A DNA stretch of 64,000 bases from contig OY292275.1 in the NCBI GenBank assembly GCA_958496175.1, positions 33,557,701-33,621,700 of the forward strand, in the 5' to 3' direction. The DNA comes from Sisyra terminalis. Taxonomy: Eukaryota > Arthropoda > Insecta > Neuroptera > Sisyridae. Below are positions 12,332-23,692 of the stretch, piece after piece. The notes under the pieces were generated by a model. That model ran no database searches and had not been told where the DNA came from. It saw only the letters and a program-made list of their open reading frames with translations. Positions within the stretch are counted from its first letter, which is position 1; the number at the start of each line of letters is the position of its first letter. The position numbers and the translations under genes are program-made.

Positions 12332-12889
12332 TGTTAAAGTGGCATTTAAAAAAAAAGTGGAACCTGGTGAAATCAACAAGAAAATGTAAAATCGATTATA
12401 TATTTTTTTTAATTTTTTGCTAAGGAAAATATAAACAATGTTTATAAGAGTGGTAATTTTTTATTTGAAATCAACCAATTAAAGAGCCGTTTTTCAATAT
12501 TTAAGATCACGTGGTATTGCAGTGGAATGCAATTGAAAGTACTCCTGACATCTGTCAAAACTTATACTTGTGCAGCAACTGGTTAAATTACCTTTGTAGT
12601 ATTTTCTCTTCATCAATAGTAAGTTTAAGTTATTTTATTATTAATTTAGTGCTTTGTATTTGGTATACAAATTAGTAATCTTTAATAATTTGAGAATCAT
12701 AACCTATCAATCAAACATAACCACTTGAGTGATTAATCGGCTTAATCTTATTGTTAGTTAAACTTTTATTACATGAAAGATTACACTCAAAACTTTGAGA
12801 GAATTGTATTTATTTATTTTATCAATTAATTTATTCACTATTTTTTATTTGTTACACTTTATTTTTTTTTAAATACAACCATCAAAATC
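12332..12889. promoter_or_regulatory. Upstream region of the MARCH gene
   Basis: No coding region is seen. A candidate 5' untranslated exon on the minus strand ends at 12592, and the promoter presumably lies at 12600-12700. The remainder is AT-rich. Confidence 0.35.
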
Positions 12890-14275
12890 GGAGCTATTTC
12901 GTCGAAACAACGATTCTTCCGCCACCCCGATTTAACGACGGATTGTCAAAAATCTTGACAATATAAAACGAAAATGAAGAATACATTTTTTCGATCTCAC
13001 TTATTTTACGAGATATCGATACTTAAAAATTGAAGAATTAATAATTTCCTTGACAAGACTACGATTCTTCCGGCGCCACGATGTTTTGAGGGATTCTTAT
13101 GGACCTCGACGAAAAAAAAAACGAAAATTAAGAATAAAATTCTTCGACATCTCGCATAGTTTACAAAATAAGAAATCCGTCTAAAAAAATAAATTTGTTT
13201 TTTAATTTTTAGGGGTCGATATTTCGTAAACTAAGAGATATAGAACTCGAGATATACTAACTAACGAAATATACTAAGAGATACTAACTCAAGATATTCT
13301 TCATTTTCGTTTTTTTTTTCATCGAAATTTATAAAAATCCGTCAAAACATTTTTTTTGTGCTAAAACAAGGGACCTAGGGGCGAAATATTGGTGTTATTG
13401 AGGGGCGAAGCCTCAAAAAAAAGATTGAGATGTTTTTTAATTATGACCAAATTTATTCGCAAATTAAGTTAAAAACATAATCGAAAATGCAATGTTGTTA
13501 AATATTGATGTTGCTAAAAGTGACATTAACCGTAAAAATTTGAGTTTAGGCTTCGCTCCTGAACCCTTTATTTATAGTTTTTTAGCACAAAAAAAAATTG
13601 ATGGAGCTACGGTTGTAAGTATTTAACTTTTTTCCATGAAAATCTTGTGAAATCCATCTTAAAATGTAAATTTTTAAATATCGATATCTCTTGAATTAAG
13701 CGAGGTATCAAAAAATTGTATTCTTTATTTTCATTTTATTTTGTCAAAATCTTTAAGAATCTGTTAAATCGTAGCAAAATGCGTAAAATGGAACGTTACC
13801 AGAAATAATTGTTGCTAAACGGATCTTTTAGTATGCTCCGTCCCTGAATCCTTTGTGTATATATTTTTAAGTTAGTTTTTTCCTTTTATGGTTGTAAAAA
13901 TTTATCTATGTTTCAAAATATAAAGAAATTCATCTAGAAAGTGATTTTTTTTAACTTTTAAGTATCGATGTATCCTAAACTAAGAGAAATATCCCAATGC
14001 TAATCTAGTCAAACACCATCTTGCTCGCCGGTTGCTGAGATTTGCTCGACTTCTTGGCTTACAATAAGTGAAATAGGAACCCAGGGAACATAATAAGTCT
14101 AAGGTTACAGTGTTGAGGCACTCCAAACCTCATCCTGGTGAACCGTTTGTATAAAAAGGAAGATATCGAAAAATTTCATTCTTTATTTCCGTTTTATTTT
14201 GTCAAGATATTTAAACATCCATTATCAAATCGTAGCGCCGCAGAACCAGTAGTCTTGCCAAGTTTTCTTGTAATT
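12890..14275. mobile_element. Cluster of nested foldback elements, same family as 2824-3497
   Basis: This stretch repeats modules of the 2824-3497 element several times in both orientations: 'acgattcttccg', 'aacgaaaatgaagaat', 'gatatttcgtaaactaag', 'tttttagcacaaaa' and the 'ggcttcgctcctgaaccctt' centre at about 13550-13575. It reads as at least two copies, one inside or against the other, all degenerate. At about 13990-14160 an unrelated segment of roughly 165 bases interrupts an arm between two GATATC-type halves. No protein is encoded. Confidence 0.7.
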
Positions 14276-15497
14276 GATTTTTTATAATTATTGAGTGATA
14301 CTTTAATTCCTATGTCATTCCTATGATTATAAGCTCCGACAATGGAGCTTCAACTAATAAAGTAAACTAATAAAATTTACGTCATTACAATAGCGAATAA
14401 AAATTTTCATCGATATCAAATTTATTGAGTTAAAAATGTTTCTCACTATACAACAAAACTAATTTTTTAGTAGTTTCTTCTTGAGCTTTTATGAAGCTCA
14501 TTTGTTAAGTGTTTTTAATAAGAAAAATATATTTATAAGAGAAAAATATTTTATTTACCTAAATATAATAAAAGAGACAAATAGAAAAAAAAACTAGTTT
14601 CATAAAGTGCTTTTGTATTTTTGTTACCTAAATGCTACTGTATATTGTATACATAATAAAGTGTGTAAACGCACAGAAGCATAAAGCTCTGAAGCTTATC
14701 AAAGATGCTTCAACGGTTAGGTAAACAAGCTGCCTGGGAGATGGATGGGATAATTTGAATTGCATAAAGTGCAGTAAACTGAGGAATCGTGTACTCAAAT
14801 GTCAATGTTGTGAATTTCAAATGTTGCTCGTGTCTCAAATATTTCGTATGTTAGGGCATTCGTATCTCGAGGTACCACTATATATCTATACATAGGTTAT
14901 ACGAATCGAATGTGTGTCTTGACCTCCGCCGAACTTCCGAGACTGACTTATCGAATTCCTGGAGATCGATTGCATCCAGGTTGAGAACCACTGGTCTAGG
15001 GTTTCAAAAATGCATATAACCTGAGTCATTTTTAAACATTAATGGAAAAAATTTGGTTTTGAATTACAAATTGAACATGATAAGATTTATTTATTTTATT
15101 TAATAAAATAAAGTTGTAAAGTTCTTTATGTACATATTTTTTTATTCCATCAATAATTTTATTTTGTGAAATGATTCGCATTGTAAATAACAACATTTAT
15201 AATCTTATTACAGTTTAATGTATTATGTGTTAACAACATACAATATATAATTATTTGTTTAGTAACAAAGGAATATAGGTATGTTTTAATTCAAAAAGTA
15301 ATAATTTATGTTGAATTTTTTTTCTATATAAAAAAAATATTTTCTTTTACATTCTAAAAATATGTTTGCCCATTTTACTTATACTATGAATGAATAATGA
15401 ATTAATAAATAGCCCAAATATTTAAATTATAATACTGATTTGTTGTGTACTCTTCATCCTTGAAATTGTTGAATATTCTTTAGACGTTTGTACTGTA
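14276..15497. other. Intergenic with hAT-like terminus near 14975-14992
   Basis: The sequence ends a block of higher complexity (14650-14992) with GTTGAGAACCACTG, the reverse complement of the common hAT terminal motif CAGTGGTTCTCAAC. The opposite end was not found. 15000-15497 is AT-rich and probably the 3' untranslated region of the Tdc1-like gene. Confidence 0.4.
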
Positions 15498-17377
15498 TTA
15501 TCTTCGATTTTCTGTTACACAGTCACATCTAACACTTTCAATATTATTTGTGGTGTATATATCATTTCCATTTAATAACTCTTGCTTTGTTATATTTTTT
15601 TCCAAACTATCAATAGTATCAATTATGTGAATCTTTTTAAGTTCATCTTCTTCTTCATCTATCAGTCTTTCATCATCTAGTATACTGTCATCAGGAATTA
15701 AAATTGATTGACCTCCGTCAAACAAATTAGTACGACTTAACGACTTATTGTACATTTCTCTTGAAATACTGCGAGTAAATGAAAACCTTCTTGATAATTT
15801 GCGATTGAGAGGTTTGGCGAACTTTTCTAAGACTAAATTTGCGTTACTTTGTATAACGCCCCATGAATATTCTGAAAATAAAATAAAAAATAAGTCACAA
15901 TAATATAGAAACTTTGAAAATATTCATACCTATATCAGCTTTTGTAGTTTCTTCAGCAGTTACACAAAAACGAATGATGTATTTCCCTTTCAAAAGGGAT
16001 GGAATCATGTGGATCTTGCCTGAATGATTGATATTTGCTAAAAATTCATAATTTGCTTCTGAACTAGCTTTAAGACGGAAACACACTAGACTCATATTAA
16101 CTTCATTTTCAATTTCAAAACGAGAATCCATTTTCATTAAACTTTCAAAATGTTTTGCCAAAGTAATATGGTTTCGTATATATGCTTGCAACCCGGAAAT
16201 TCCATATTTTCGCATAACAAACCACAGCTTCAAAGATCTAAATCGACGACTTAACGGTATTCCCCAGTGTCGATAATCAATCGCTTCATCTGCATTATTG
16301 TGACGTAAATATAAAGGATTCACATTTAACGCATGAGTAAGACGTTGTCGGTTTTTCACCCACAAACATGAGCAATCAAAATTAACCAAAAACCACTTAT
16401 TTGCATTTGTATTAAATGAATCAGCGTATTCCACACCTTGCATGAAATTCCTTAATTCCGGACAAATAAATGCACTTCCAGCATACGCAGCATCAATGTG
16501 CAGCCAAACTTTCGGAAAGCTTTTACACACTGGTCCGATTTCTGTTAAGACATCAAAACAAGCCCCGCCAGTTGTTCCAAGTACTCCTACCACAAAAAAA
16601 GGCATCAAACCCAAAGTTTGATCTGATTGCATTGCTTTTAACAAAGTATCTCCCCGTAACCGAAAACGGTCGTCTGTTTCCAAAATTCTTAATTTTACCA
16701 TTGCGATCATTGCAGCTTTTTCTACACTTGAATGAGCTTCTTGCGAACAGTAGGCGACAAGTTGTGGTAAAAATTCACTATCTTCCGCATTCGGACGTGT
16801 ACTTTTCAAATGTTTGATTGCTTGAGTACGAGCAGCCAACAAAGAAACCAAAATACATTCACTTGCAGATCCTTCAATAACACCGCCTCCGCTCTGATTA
16901 CTTTTGCAAGCTATAAACTCATCCGGTAATCCAATAGCTTGTCCATACCAATCCGTCACTATAGCCTCTAATTCTGCGCTAGCTGGACAAGATGCCTACA
17001 ATAATTTCCTGTTTAGTATTACAGATACAAATAAGCTGGAATATAAAAGAATACAAGCATACCCATGAAAATCCTATGATTCCCAAAGCACTGGAAAGCA
17101 TGTCTCCCAAAATTGAAGGGAAAGAATTTCCTGAAGCAAAATACGCATGGAATTGGGGATGATTCCAATGTGTGACACCAGGCATAATTTTGTTTTCCAC
17201 ATCACTCATTATATCTTCCCATAATTCAGGATTTTCTGGAGCTTGTTTTGGAATCATTGGACGTAGATATCCTGGTTCCACATCAGCAACTACGCGTCTT
17301 GATCTCAAAGTTTCGTAGTATTCACAAATGTAATCGACCATTTCTTTTCCAGCTTTTTTAAATTCCGCGACATTCAT
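15498..17377 (-). CDS. Tdc1: Tyrosine decarboxylase, Tdc1-like
   Basis: PLP-dependent group II decarboxylase converting tyrosine to tyramine, the octopamine precursor. Three exons (17063-17377, 15930-16995, 15498-15871) join in frame to 584 residues, close to fly Tdc1. Visible residues: His193 in SQEAHSSVEKA, which stacks on PLP and marks decarboxylase rather than aldehyde synthase; Asp273 in WLHIDAAYAGSAF; PLP lysine 305 in NTNANKW; and the active-site loop Tyr346 in [22 protein letters not shown], with serine, is the tyrosine decarboxylase form; dopa decarboxylase has glycine there. The tail from about 463 is basic then acidic (RRFSFTRSISRE, EEEDEL), with no catalytic role known. The asparagine preceding the lysine is TDC-like, but the usual proline two before it is alanine. 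The second exon fuses what are five exons in the downstream paralog. The ATG has a good context (ACCAAAATG). Confidence 0.93.
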
Positions 17378-18190
17378 TTTGGTAATGATTTAAAATTCTA
17401 TTTTTTTACACAAAAACTATCATCAATTAATAATGTTTTATATATTCGTGTTTTAAAATCACTTAAGTTTATTTAATTATGAAAATGAATATGCTATCGC
17501 GAAGAACACCAAAACTCATCTGAGTAAATTATTGAAGATCTTTGGTTTTATAAGCATCTTCAACGTCATTGAATTGGGTGAAGTAGGTAATACAAATGTA
17601 AACATTTGGTCACTCAAATATAAGATTCTCCTTCCGGTTATTCCCACAAAGTTAATTATAATATATATAATCATATACCGAATTTTCATAAATTATTGAC
17701 TCTAAAACACTAAAATTATGATTTAATCTGATTGAGAAAAAAAGAATAGAAAACGAAAATTAAATATTTCTTTTTAAATTTTGTGACGCATTTCGATCAA
17801 AAAAGATGTCAGTTCAATATCGTAGCTAACTATATTTTTCCGAGGTTTTTCTTTTAATATTCCTGTTTTAATTATTATGCAAATTATTAGTTTTTCTTTT
17901 AAAGGCTATATTTACAATTTTAGTTCACATATTTTCCCTTTGTTCTGAGTGTAACGTTGTAAAGTATTTCACTAATTTACCTTTTAACATTGTTTCATAA
18001 TATATTTTATAATAGGGATTCTTGTCCTTTTACCTATAAATATTTCCGTTTTCATTGAAAATTTCGGTAAATTTTTCTTTTTTTTTCGTGTTTTTGCCGT
18101 AGGAGCATGTCTCTGTAAAATTTCTAGTAGATTAAATTCAAGTCAATTAAGGGAAATACTTATAAAAAGCCTTCTTATACGGATATTTTT
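17378..18190. other. Upstream region of the Tdc1-like gene
   Basis: AT-rich sequence, no gene seen. The promoter of the Tdc1-like gene presumably lies here; no core element is clear enough to call. Confidence 0.4.
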
Positions 18191-19298
18191 ATCACATATT
18201 GGGATGCAACATTCCTTATAAAAAACATCGATATTAGAAAATCGATATTTTTAAAACTTAAACATCGATATTAAAAACATCAACGTTTAAAAACGAAATA
18301 TCAAATTTTTTTAAAGGTTGTTAAAATAATATTATACAATAAAATTGTTAACTTCTTCAGTTTATTGTTTAATATCGTTAGATTACAGTATAACCTTACC
18401 TAACCAACTGTTAGTTTATAATCTCACGCGTTATAGTATAAACTGAAGTTGCTCGCAAACGGTTAGCGATAAACTTCAATTTGATTCGATTTGCATAGTA
18501 CTAAAAAACGCAATCTTATCGACCAAGTTGACCGTTAGTACAGGTTTTTGTTATTCGGTAGGGGAAACCAACTAAAATGGTCGACGACGAAATAAAAAAG
18601 TTTCAGGAAGAGATAACATTCATAATTTTTTTCTTCTACTATGCTTTTAATTTGATTCGCGAGTAAATCAAGCCATAATGAAAATTTACCCACAAAAGAG
18701 CAAATTTTACGATATTGTCAGATATTGATGTCACTAAAAGAACATGAACACCCAATTTAATTTATTATTTGAAAACTAGTAACTTTGTGGGAAATATTCA
18801 CAGCACAACATTGACAAAACTGACAAATGGCAAAAATTGGCAATTGAATGAAAACGAAATGACAGTTGAAACCAATGACAACAACCAGCTAGTTCAAAAT
18901 TGAGAAAAGAATTATTATTTCTGTATTACTCTCATATGTATATATTTACATTCTTTTCTGTCATACATACATTTCCCTATTAAATTGACATTAAAAGTAA
19001 AAACTGTAGTTAAAATTGTATCATATTTTTGTAGTCACAAATTACTAATAACTGATGTATCATTTCAGGCACTAACGGAATGTGCTTTGGTTTTGGATTA
19101 ATTAAAAACATTTTTTTAATTACGAGAAATAAGTATAGTTATAAGTTAAGTTATATAGTATAAGTTGTTAATCACTATGATTAAATATCGTTCGTAAAGA
19201 ACGATGTATCATCGATGTTTTGGGTTTCAACATTAATGTTTATGAACGATATATCGATTTAAAATTATCGATATGTCGTTTGCATCTCTAATCACATA
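18191..19298. mobile_element. hAT-type non-autonomous element with 8-base target duplication
   Basis: The element body 18199-19290 is flanked by identical 8-base copies of ATCACATA at 18191-18198 and 19291-19298. The ends are imperfect inverted repeats: TTGGGATGCAAC on the left, and TAGAGATGCAAA as the complement of the right. Both ends are followed internally by CGATAT-rich DNA. An 8-base duplication with short inverted ends is the hAT signature. No transposase is present. The interior includes an inverted copy of the repeat also seen near 31.9, 35.2 and 44.1 kb. Confidence 0.85.
18768..18905 (-). repeat. Dispersed repeat copy (family R1)
   Basis: The reverse complement matches 35.18-35.32 kb closely, sharing CAATTTTTG, TTTCAACTGTCATTT and TGAATATTTC blocks, and more weakly 31.85 and 44.1 kb. 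It lies inside the hAT-type element, either as part of it or as a nested insertion. A short piece at 18649-18720 resembles the centre of the foldback family, as does 35040-35110. Confidence 0.6.
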
Positions 19299-20132
19299 GG
19301 GCATGTTCTCTCCAAATTTAACGACTATACGACCAGCTGTTTATACTGTGGCTTAATTCATAAGTCAGTTAGTTAGCTATTCGTTCACCAATCAAGACTT
19401 ATGATTTTATATCTATAAATTATACACAATTGTATTATACATAAAGATATTATCAATTGATAATTTAAAATTTATATTAGAAAAAAAATATTTGAAATAA
19501 AAAATTCGATATTTAAATTTTGTGTGAATACCCGACAGATCTTTAAAAAATGATCAATTGATTACATTATCGAGATTATTATTTTCGATTAACCAATGCA
19601 AATTTATAATTAATTTAATAAAAAACTTGTTATTATATAGTTTTTTTTATTTAGTATAAGTTTAAGTGAAAGTATTAATAGGTATTTTTAATAGCTATTA
19701 AAGCTAAACATTTAATTTAATAAATGAAATTTTTCAATTTTATAATAATTATTTCAATTGAACTAGCTAGATTTTCCTGGTTATATATGTGAAAATTAAT
19801 ATGGAGGACAAATTAATAATGGGATAAATGCATTATAATCGCGTTTTCCTAGTTTGAACAATGTGCAAGAATCATTCAAAATACGAAGAATATTCACTAT
19901 ATTTTTCAGCCGTTTAATTAAATATCACGTGCAAGTGTTATGTTAGTAAGGGAGTTTAACGTTTCCATAAAATTAAGTTGTGAAACTTAGATATATGTTA
20001 TGTTTTTTTTATATTGAAACCGCTTATGCTCAATTTTAACCTTACCTGTTCGAATAAGTTCACATTTGCTACTTTGATCTAAAATTATTTTCAATTAGTT
20101 TACTTGAAAATATATATATATATATATTTTAT

Positions 20133-20279
20133 TTGTTACTTACCGTCGCTTTATAACTACTGAGGTCCTTTAGCGACTCTAGGGTTAATTAAATCCGTTA
20201 TTGAGAAATATTGAAAATTTGCACGAGGATCGAACCCCCCACTACCTACTAGTTTTGAAATGGTCATCTAAACCACAGA
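20133..20279 (-). mobile_element. tRNA-derived SINE, copy A
   Basis: Minus-strand copy lacking the first bases of the tRNA-like head. It retains the B box (complement reads GGGTTCGATCC, one base altered here), the ATATTTCTC body and the terminal GCGACGGTAA segment. Five clear relatives are in this window. A short TA run (20109-20128) abuts it. 19299-20132 shows no gene. Confidence 0.85.
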
Positions 20280-21053
20280 ATGTATTTGGAGACTTTAGAA
20301 TCAGGGCCTTGATTAAATTTCATTGAAATAGAGTATATCAGACTGCTGAATTGATACCAGCACATAAATATCATAATTTCTGATCGATTTCATTTTACGA
20401 TTTAAGGCATTCGAAACTCACCATTTTTTTACGATTGTTCATCAAAACCAAAAATACTTTCATTTATACTTAAAATATAAAATTACAAGTTTGTTTTTTT
20501 CAAAATAAATTCAAATTCGCATAACTTTTTATATTGATAAAGTATTATGTTGTAAATGATAGTTATACAAGCTTTAATTATTCTTTTGTCAAGTAACGAA
20601 AAATGTATCAGTAAATGATGTTGCATATAATTAAATTAATAAATTATTAACTTCACTTACTTCTTTTATATTAGCAATGGTAATTTTGATATAAAACAGT
20701 AAAATTTCATGAAACAAACGTTTCACTTAAAGTGATTTAACAATTATTGTTAAACATTAAAGAAAAAATATTGTTTTATGATCAATTTACCCTATAGACT
20801 TTGCACTCTGTGATCATCATAATAATGACTTCATGTAATTTTTAATTCAACTAATTTTGTGGATTTCAATATGTAGGTACTAAGGTTTAAAAATTTAGGA
20901 GTTCATATAAAAAAACATTAAAAAAAATGTATGTGTCAGCTCCGACGCACGACTGGAGTTTACTCCTTTAATGTTAAAAAGTTTCAGCTTTTGTTTCAAC
21001 TGTTAAGTTAACTTAAGTCATTAGAATCCAAAACTGTAAAGTTTAGTATTTGA

Positions 21054-21327
21054 TATTTTTGTAATTATTGCCTAGAAAAAATAATATTGATAAAATGCTT
21101 TCATTTTTATTGAGATTTTTATGCATTAAAATAATGTACATTTCGTATAAAAATTACTATTGATAATATTGTTGTTATTTACTATTAACATATTATTTTA
21201 AAAATGCAAAATCTTTTGAAACTTGGACCGTTATGTTTATATTTTTTCGGGTGTCGATATTGATATTTTATTAACTATTGATACATCGATATATTGATAT
21301 TTTTTTCGCTTCCGACATCCCTACCAT
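21054..21327 (+). mobile_element. hAT-like right-end fragment, copy 1
   Basis: About 275 bases are shared with 56473-56756 in the same orientation. They begin near 'gatatttttgtaattattgcc' and end in a CGATAT-rich run plus CCGACATCCCTA. The end resembles the 18199-19290 element terminus in style (complement TAGGGATGTCGG). The left end is absent. 20280-21053 and 21328-22690 hold no recognisable gene. Confidence 0.65.
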
Positions 21328-22563
21328 GTCGGTCAGTGTTATTAAAAGTGCATTAAAATTATTGGCTCTTGTTCAAGTTATTTGAGCTTTCGCAATAGAG
21401 TGTTGGATACTTTAGCGTGCTTTAGTTCTTAGAAATCAGCGAAAGAATTTTGAATTACATTTTAAATGCTTTAGTTGTAGTCATATGTATGTATGTATAT
21501 TGTATATGGTGAAAAAAATCATTATAACCATTATTAAATTTATTACGTCGCACGAAACACGCATTCTTTAATAGTCCAATTTTTTTTGTTACTATAATAC
21601 TTGACTCATCTATTTCGGATTATCGTTGTTTCAATCGATATTCGAGCCGAAAATTTTGGACTTTTGGACAAGGAAATTCACGCCTACATTTTCGTTCAGT
21701 TGTTTCAATACTCTTGAATTAAAATTTTACCAATGTTACGTTTAAACTCTGGATGGAATACTAGTAATTGCTAAGAAGAATACTCTAATTAATTGTTAAT
21801 TAAATTATCCATCTTAACAAATTGTATGATACAATTGTTGGTTTTGGGGTAATTTATAAAATTTTAACAATAAATACACAAAGCACAGTTTAGTCAAAAA
21901 CACAGTAAACCAAATATTGTAGCAATAAACCATTATTTAAGACAACAAAAAAAACAAAACCTAATTGAAAGCTAACAACATTGAGAATAAGTTAACGCAT
22001 ATTACACATATTAAAAAGTTAGTCTATACATTAACGTTTAAGTATATCAAGAAAAAGTTATTTTAAGACGAAGTCGTAAAAAATTCTTAATTTTCAAGAA
22101 TTCTTCTTAGTTAAGTTTCATTATTCAATATTATTTCATTCAGTAAACCGTTGTATAATGGTAAATCATTACCTAAGTTCTCACTTTAAAAATATTAACT
22201 TATAAAAACAAAACTTCCATTCTAAATCTTTTATATTTAACTCTCGATCACATTTTGTTAAATTGTAGAAGTTTACTTTATATTTGACTTTATTTCATCA
22301 CATTCACTTGATCGCATACTAAAAGTAAGAATTTCATAAGTTAATTTAACTAAGTTTGATCGGTAGATAACACAGGCCTGCAAAAAATATTTTTTAAAAA
22401 TTGTTTTACTGTAATAGGCTATTTCAATGTATTTTTTGCGCTTATTTCAAATATGAAATCCATTTCTTTCCAACACGTAAGGTTTTCTCACAAAATGAGA
22501 AAATATGTTAGGAATCAGTAGCAAAAACTTAATTTAAAAACAATGTTTCTTAAATTTTATGCA

Positions 22564-22585
22564 ATATATATATATATATATATAT
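22564..22585. repeat. TA microsatellite
   Basis: About eleven TA units in uninterrupted tandem. Confidence 0.8.
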
Positions 22586-22690
22586 TACGTAACATGACAA
22601 ATTTGTGTTATTAAAATTAACTAAACTTTGATATTATATTATACGGTAGTTTTCAAAAAGGGTAATATCTATAGGTGTTTTTCGAACGAA

Positions 22691-22985
22691 GCTGGGGTCC
22701 CGAAGCGAACCACTTTTTCTGTATCGAAAATGGTAGTACTTCACCTCTCACTACTAGCGCTGGTGTCGTTTTATCTTCCGTTGGTAGCGGAAATGAACCA
22801 ATATGAAGTTTATAAGCGAAAGCGAGATAACAGAAATGATTGGTGTTATTTCGCTCTCACTTTTAAACTTCGTATCGGTTTGTTTCTTTTATCAACGAAA
22901 GATAAAACGACACTAGCGCTAGTAGTGAGAAGTTCGGTACTACAATTTTCGATACAGAAAAAGTGGTTCGATTTGGGCCCCCGAT
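22691..22985. mobile_element. Foldback element, GC-richer, ~140-base arms
   Basis: Near-complete palindrome centred close to 22845. Arms share GAACCACTTTTTCTGTATCG, CTCACTACTAGCGCT and GATAAAACGAC blocks in inverse orientation, with almost no spacer. The composition is richer in CpG than its surroundings, suggesting a fairly recent insertion. Open frames across it on both strands (22628-23065, 22863-23234) are a by-product of the palindrome. 22986-23692 shows no other gene. Confidence 0.8.
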
Positions 22986-23692
22986 TTTGGCGGAAAAAAT
23001 ACTTTTTAATTGTGATTTGCAACAAAACCTTACGTGATGAACTTTTTTCATTATTTTTTCTATAATTAGGACAAAAATTACAATAAAATATGTTATTATA
23101 TTTAAAACAACTTTACCATTGCAGGACTGTGTAATAGATGAAAATACAAGGTGGCAAAATTTCAATTCTACTGGATAACTAACTAGAAGTATGTTAATTA
23201 TCACCTCTAAAATTTGTCGTTTTGTCGTTCTCAAAAACGCAAAACTTATATAAAGGATTTAAAACGGATTTAATAAAAAAAATGGTGGATATTCATTGAA
23301 TCTGTAAATTCGTTTTTAAAAGGAAGATAAATAAGATTTTTTCTTTTCTCACTTTTAACTTATAACTGTATTTTTATAAGATAAGAAAAAATAGAATTCA
23401 ATGATTCTTTCCCTGAAAAAAATCGAATATAATAAAAAAGTATTTATTAAATTGATTTCAGTTTGTTAATTTTTACTTTAATTGTATAACTTCTTCATTA
23501 TTGATTTTTTGTTTTTAATTTTTATAAAATCTAGATAAAATAAAGCAGCATTTAGAGACGAAATAGAGGAATATTTGAAAAATTCATTTACACAGTTGCC
23601 ATTTAAACATTTATTAGAGATTCATTTTGAATTAGTGACGTTACAACTTTTTTAACAATTTTAGGGAAAATATGTGCGAGATTTTCCATCAT

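Noticed and set aside
16470..16817. Antisense 115-codon gene in Tdc1
   Set aside because: Shadow frame of the conserved decarboxylase exon.
22628..23234. Two genes encoding 145 and 123 residues on opposite strands
   Set aside because: Both frames lie across the palindrome and mirror each other's sequence; no domain or splice context.
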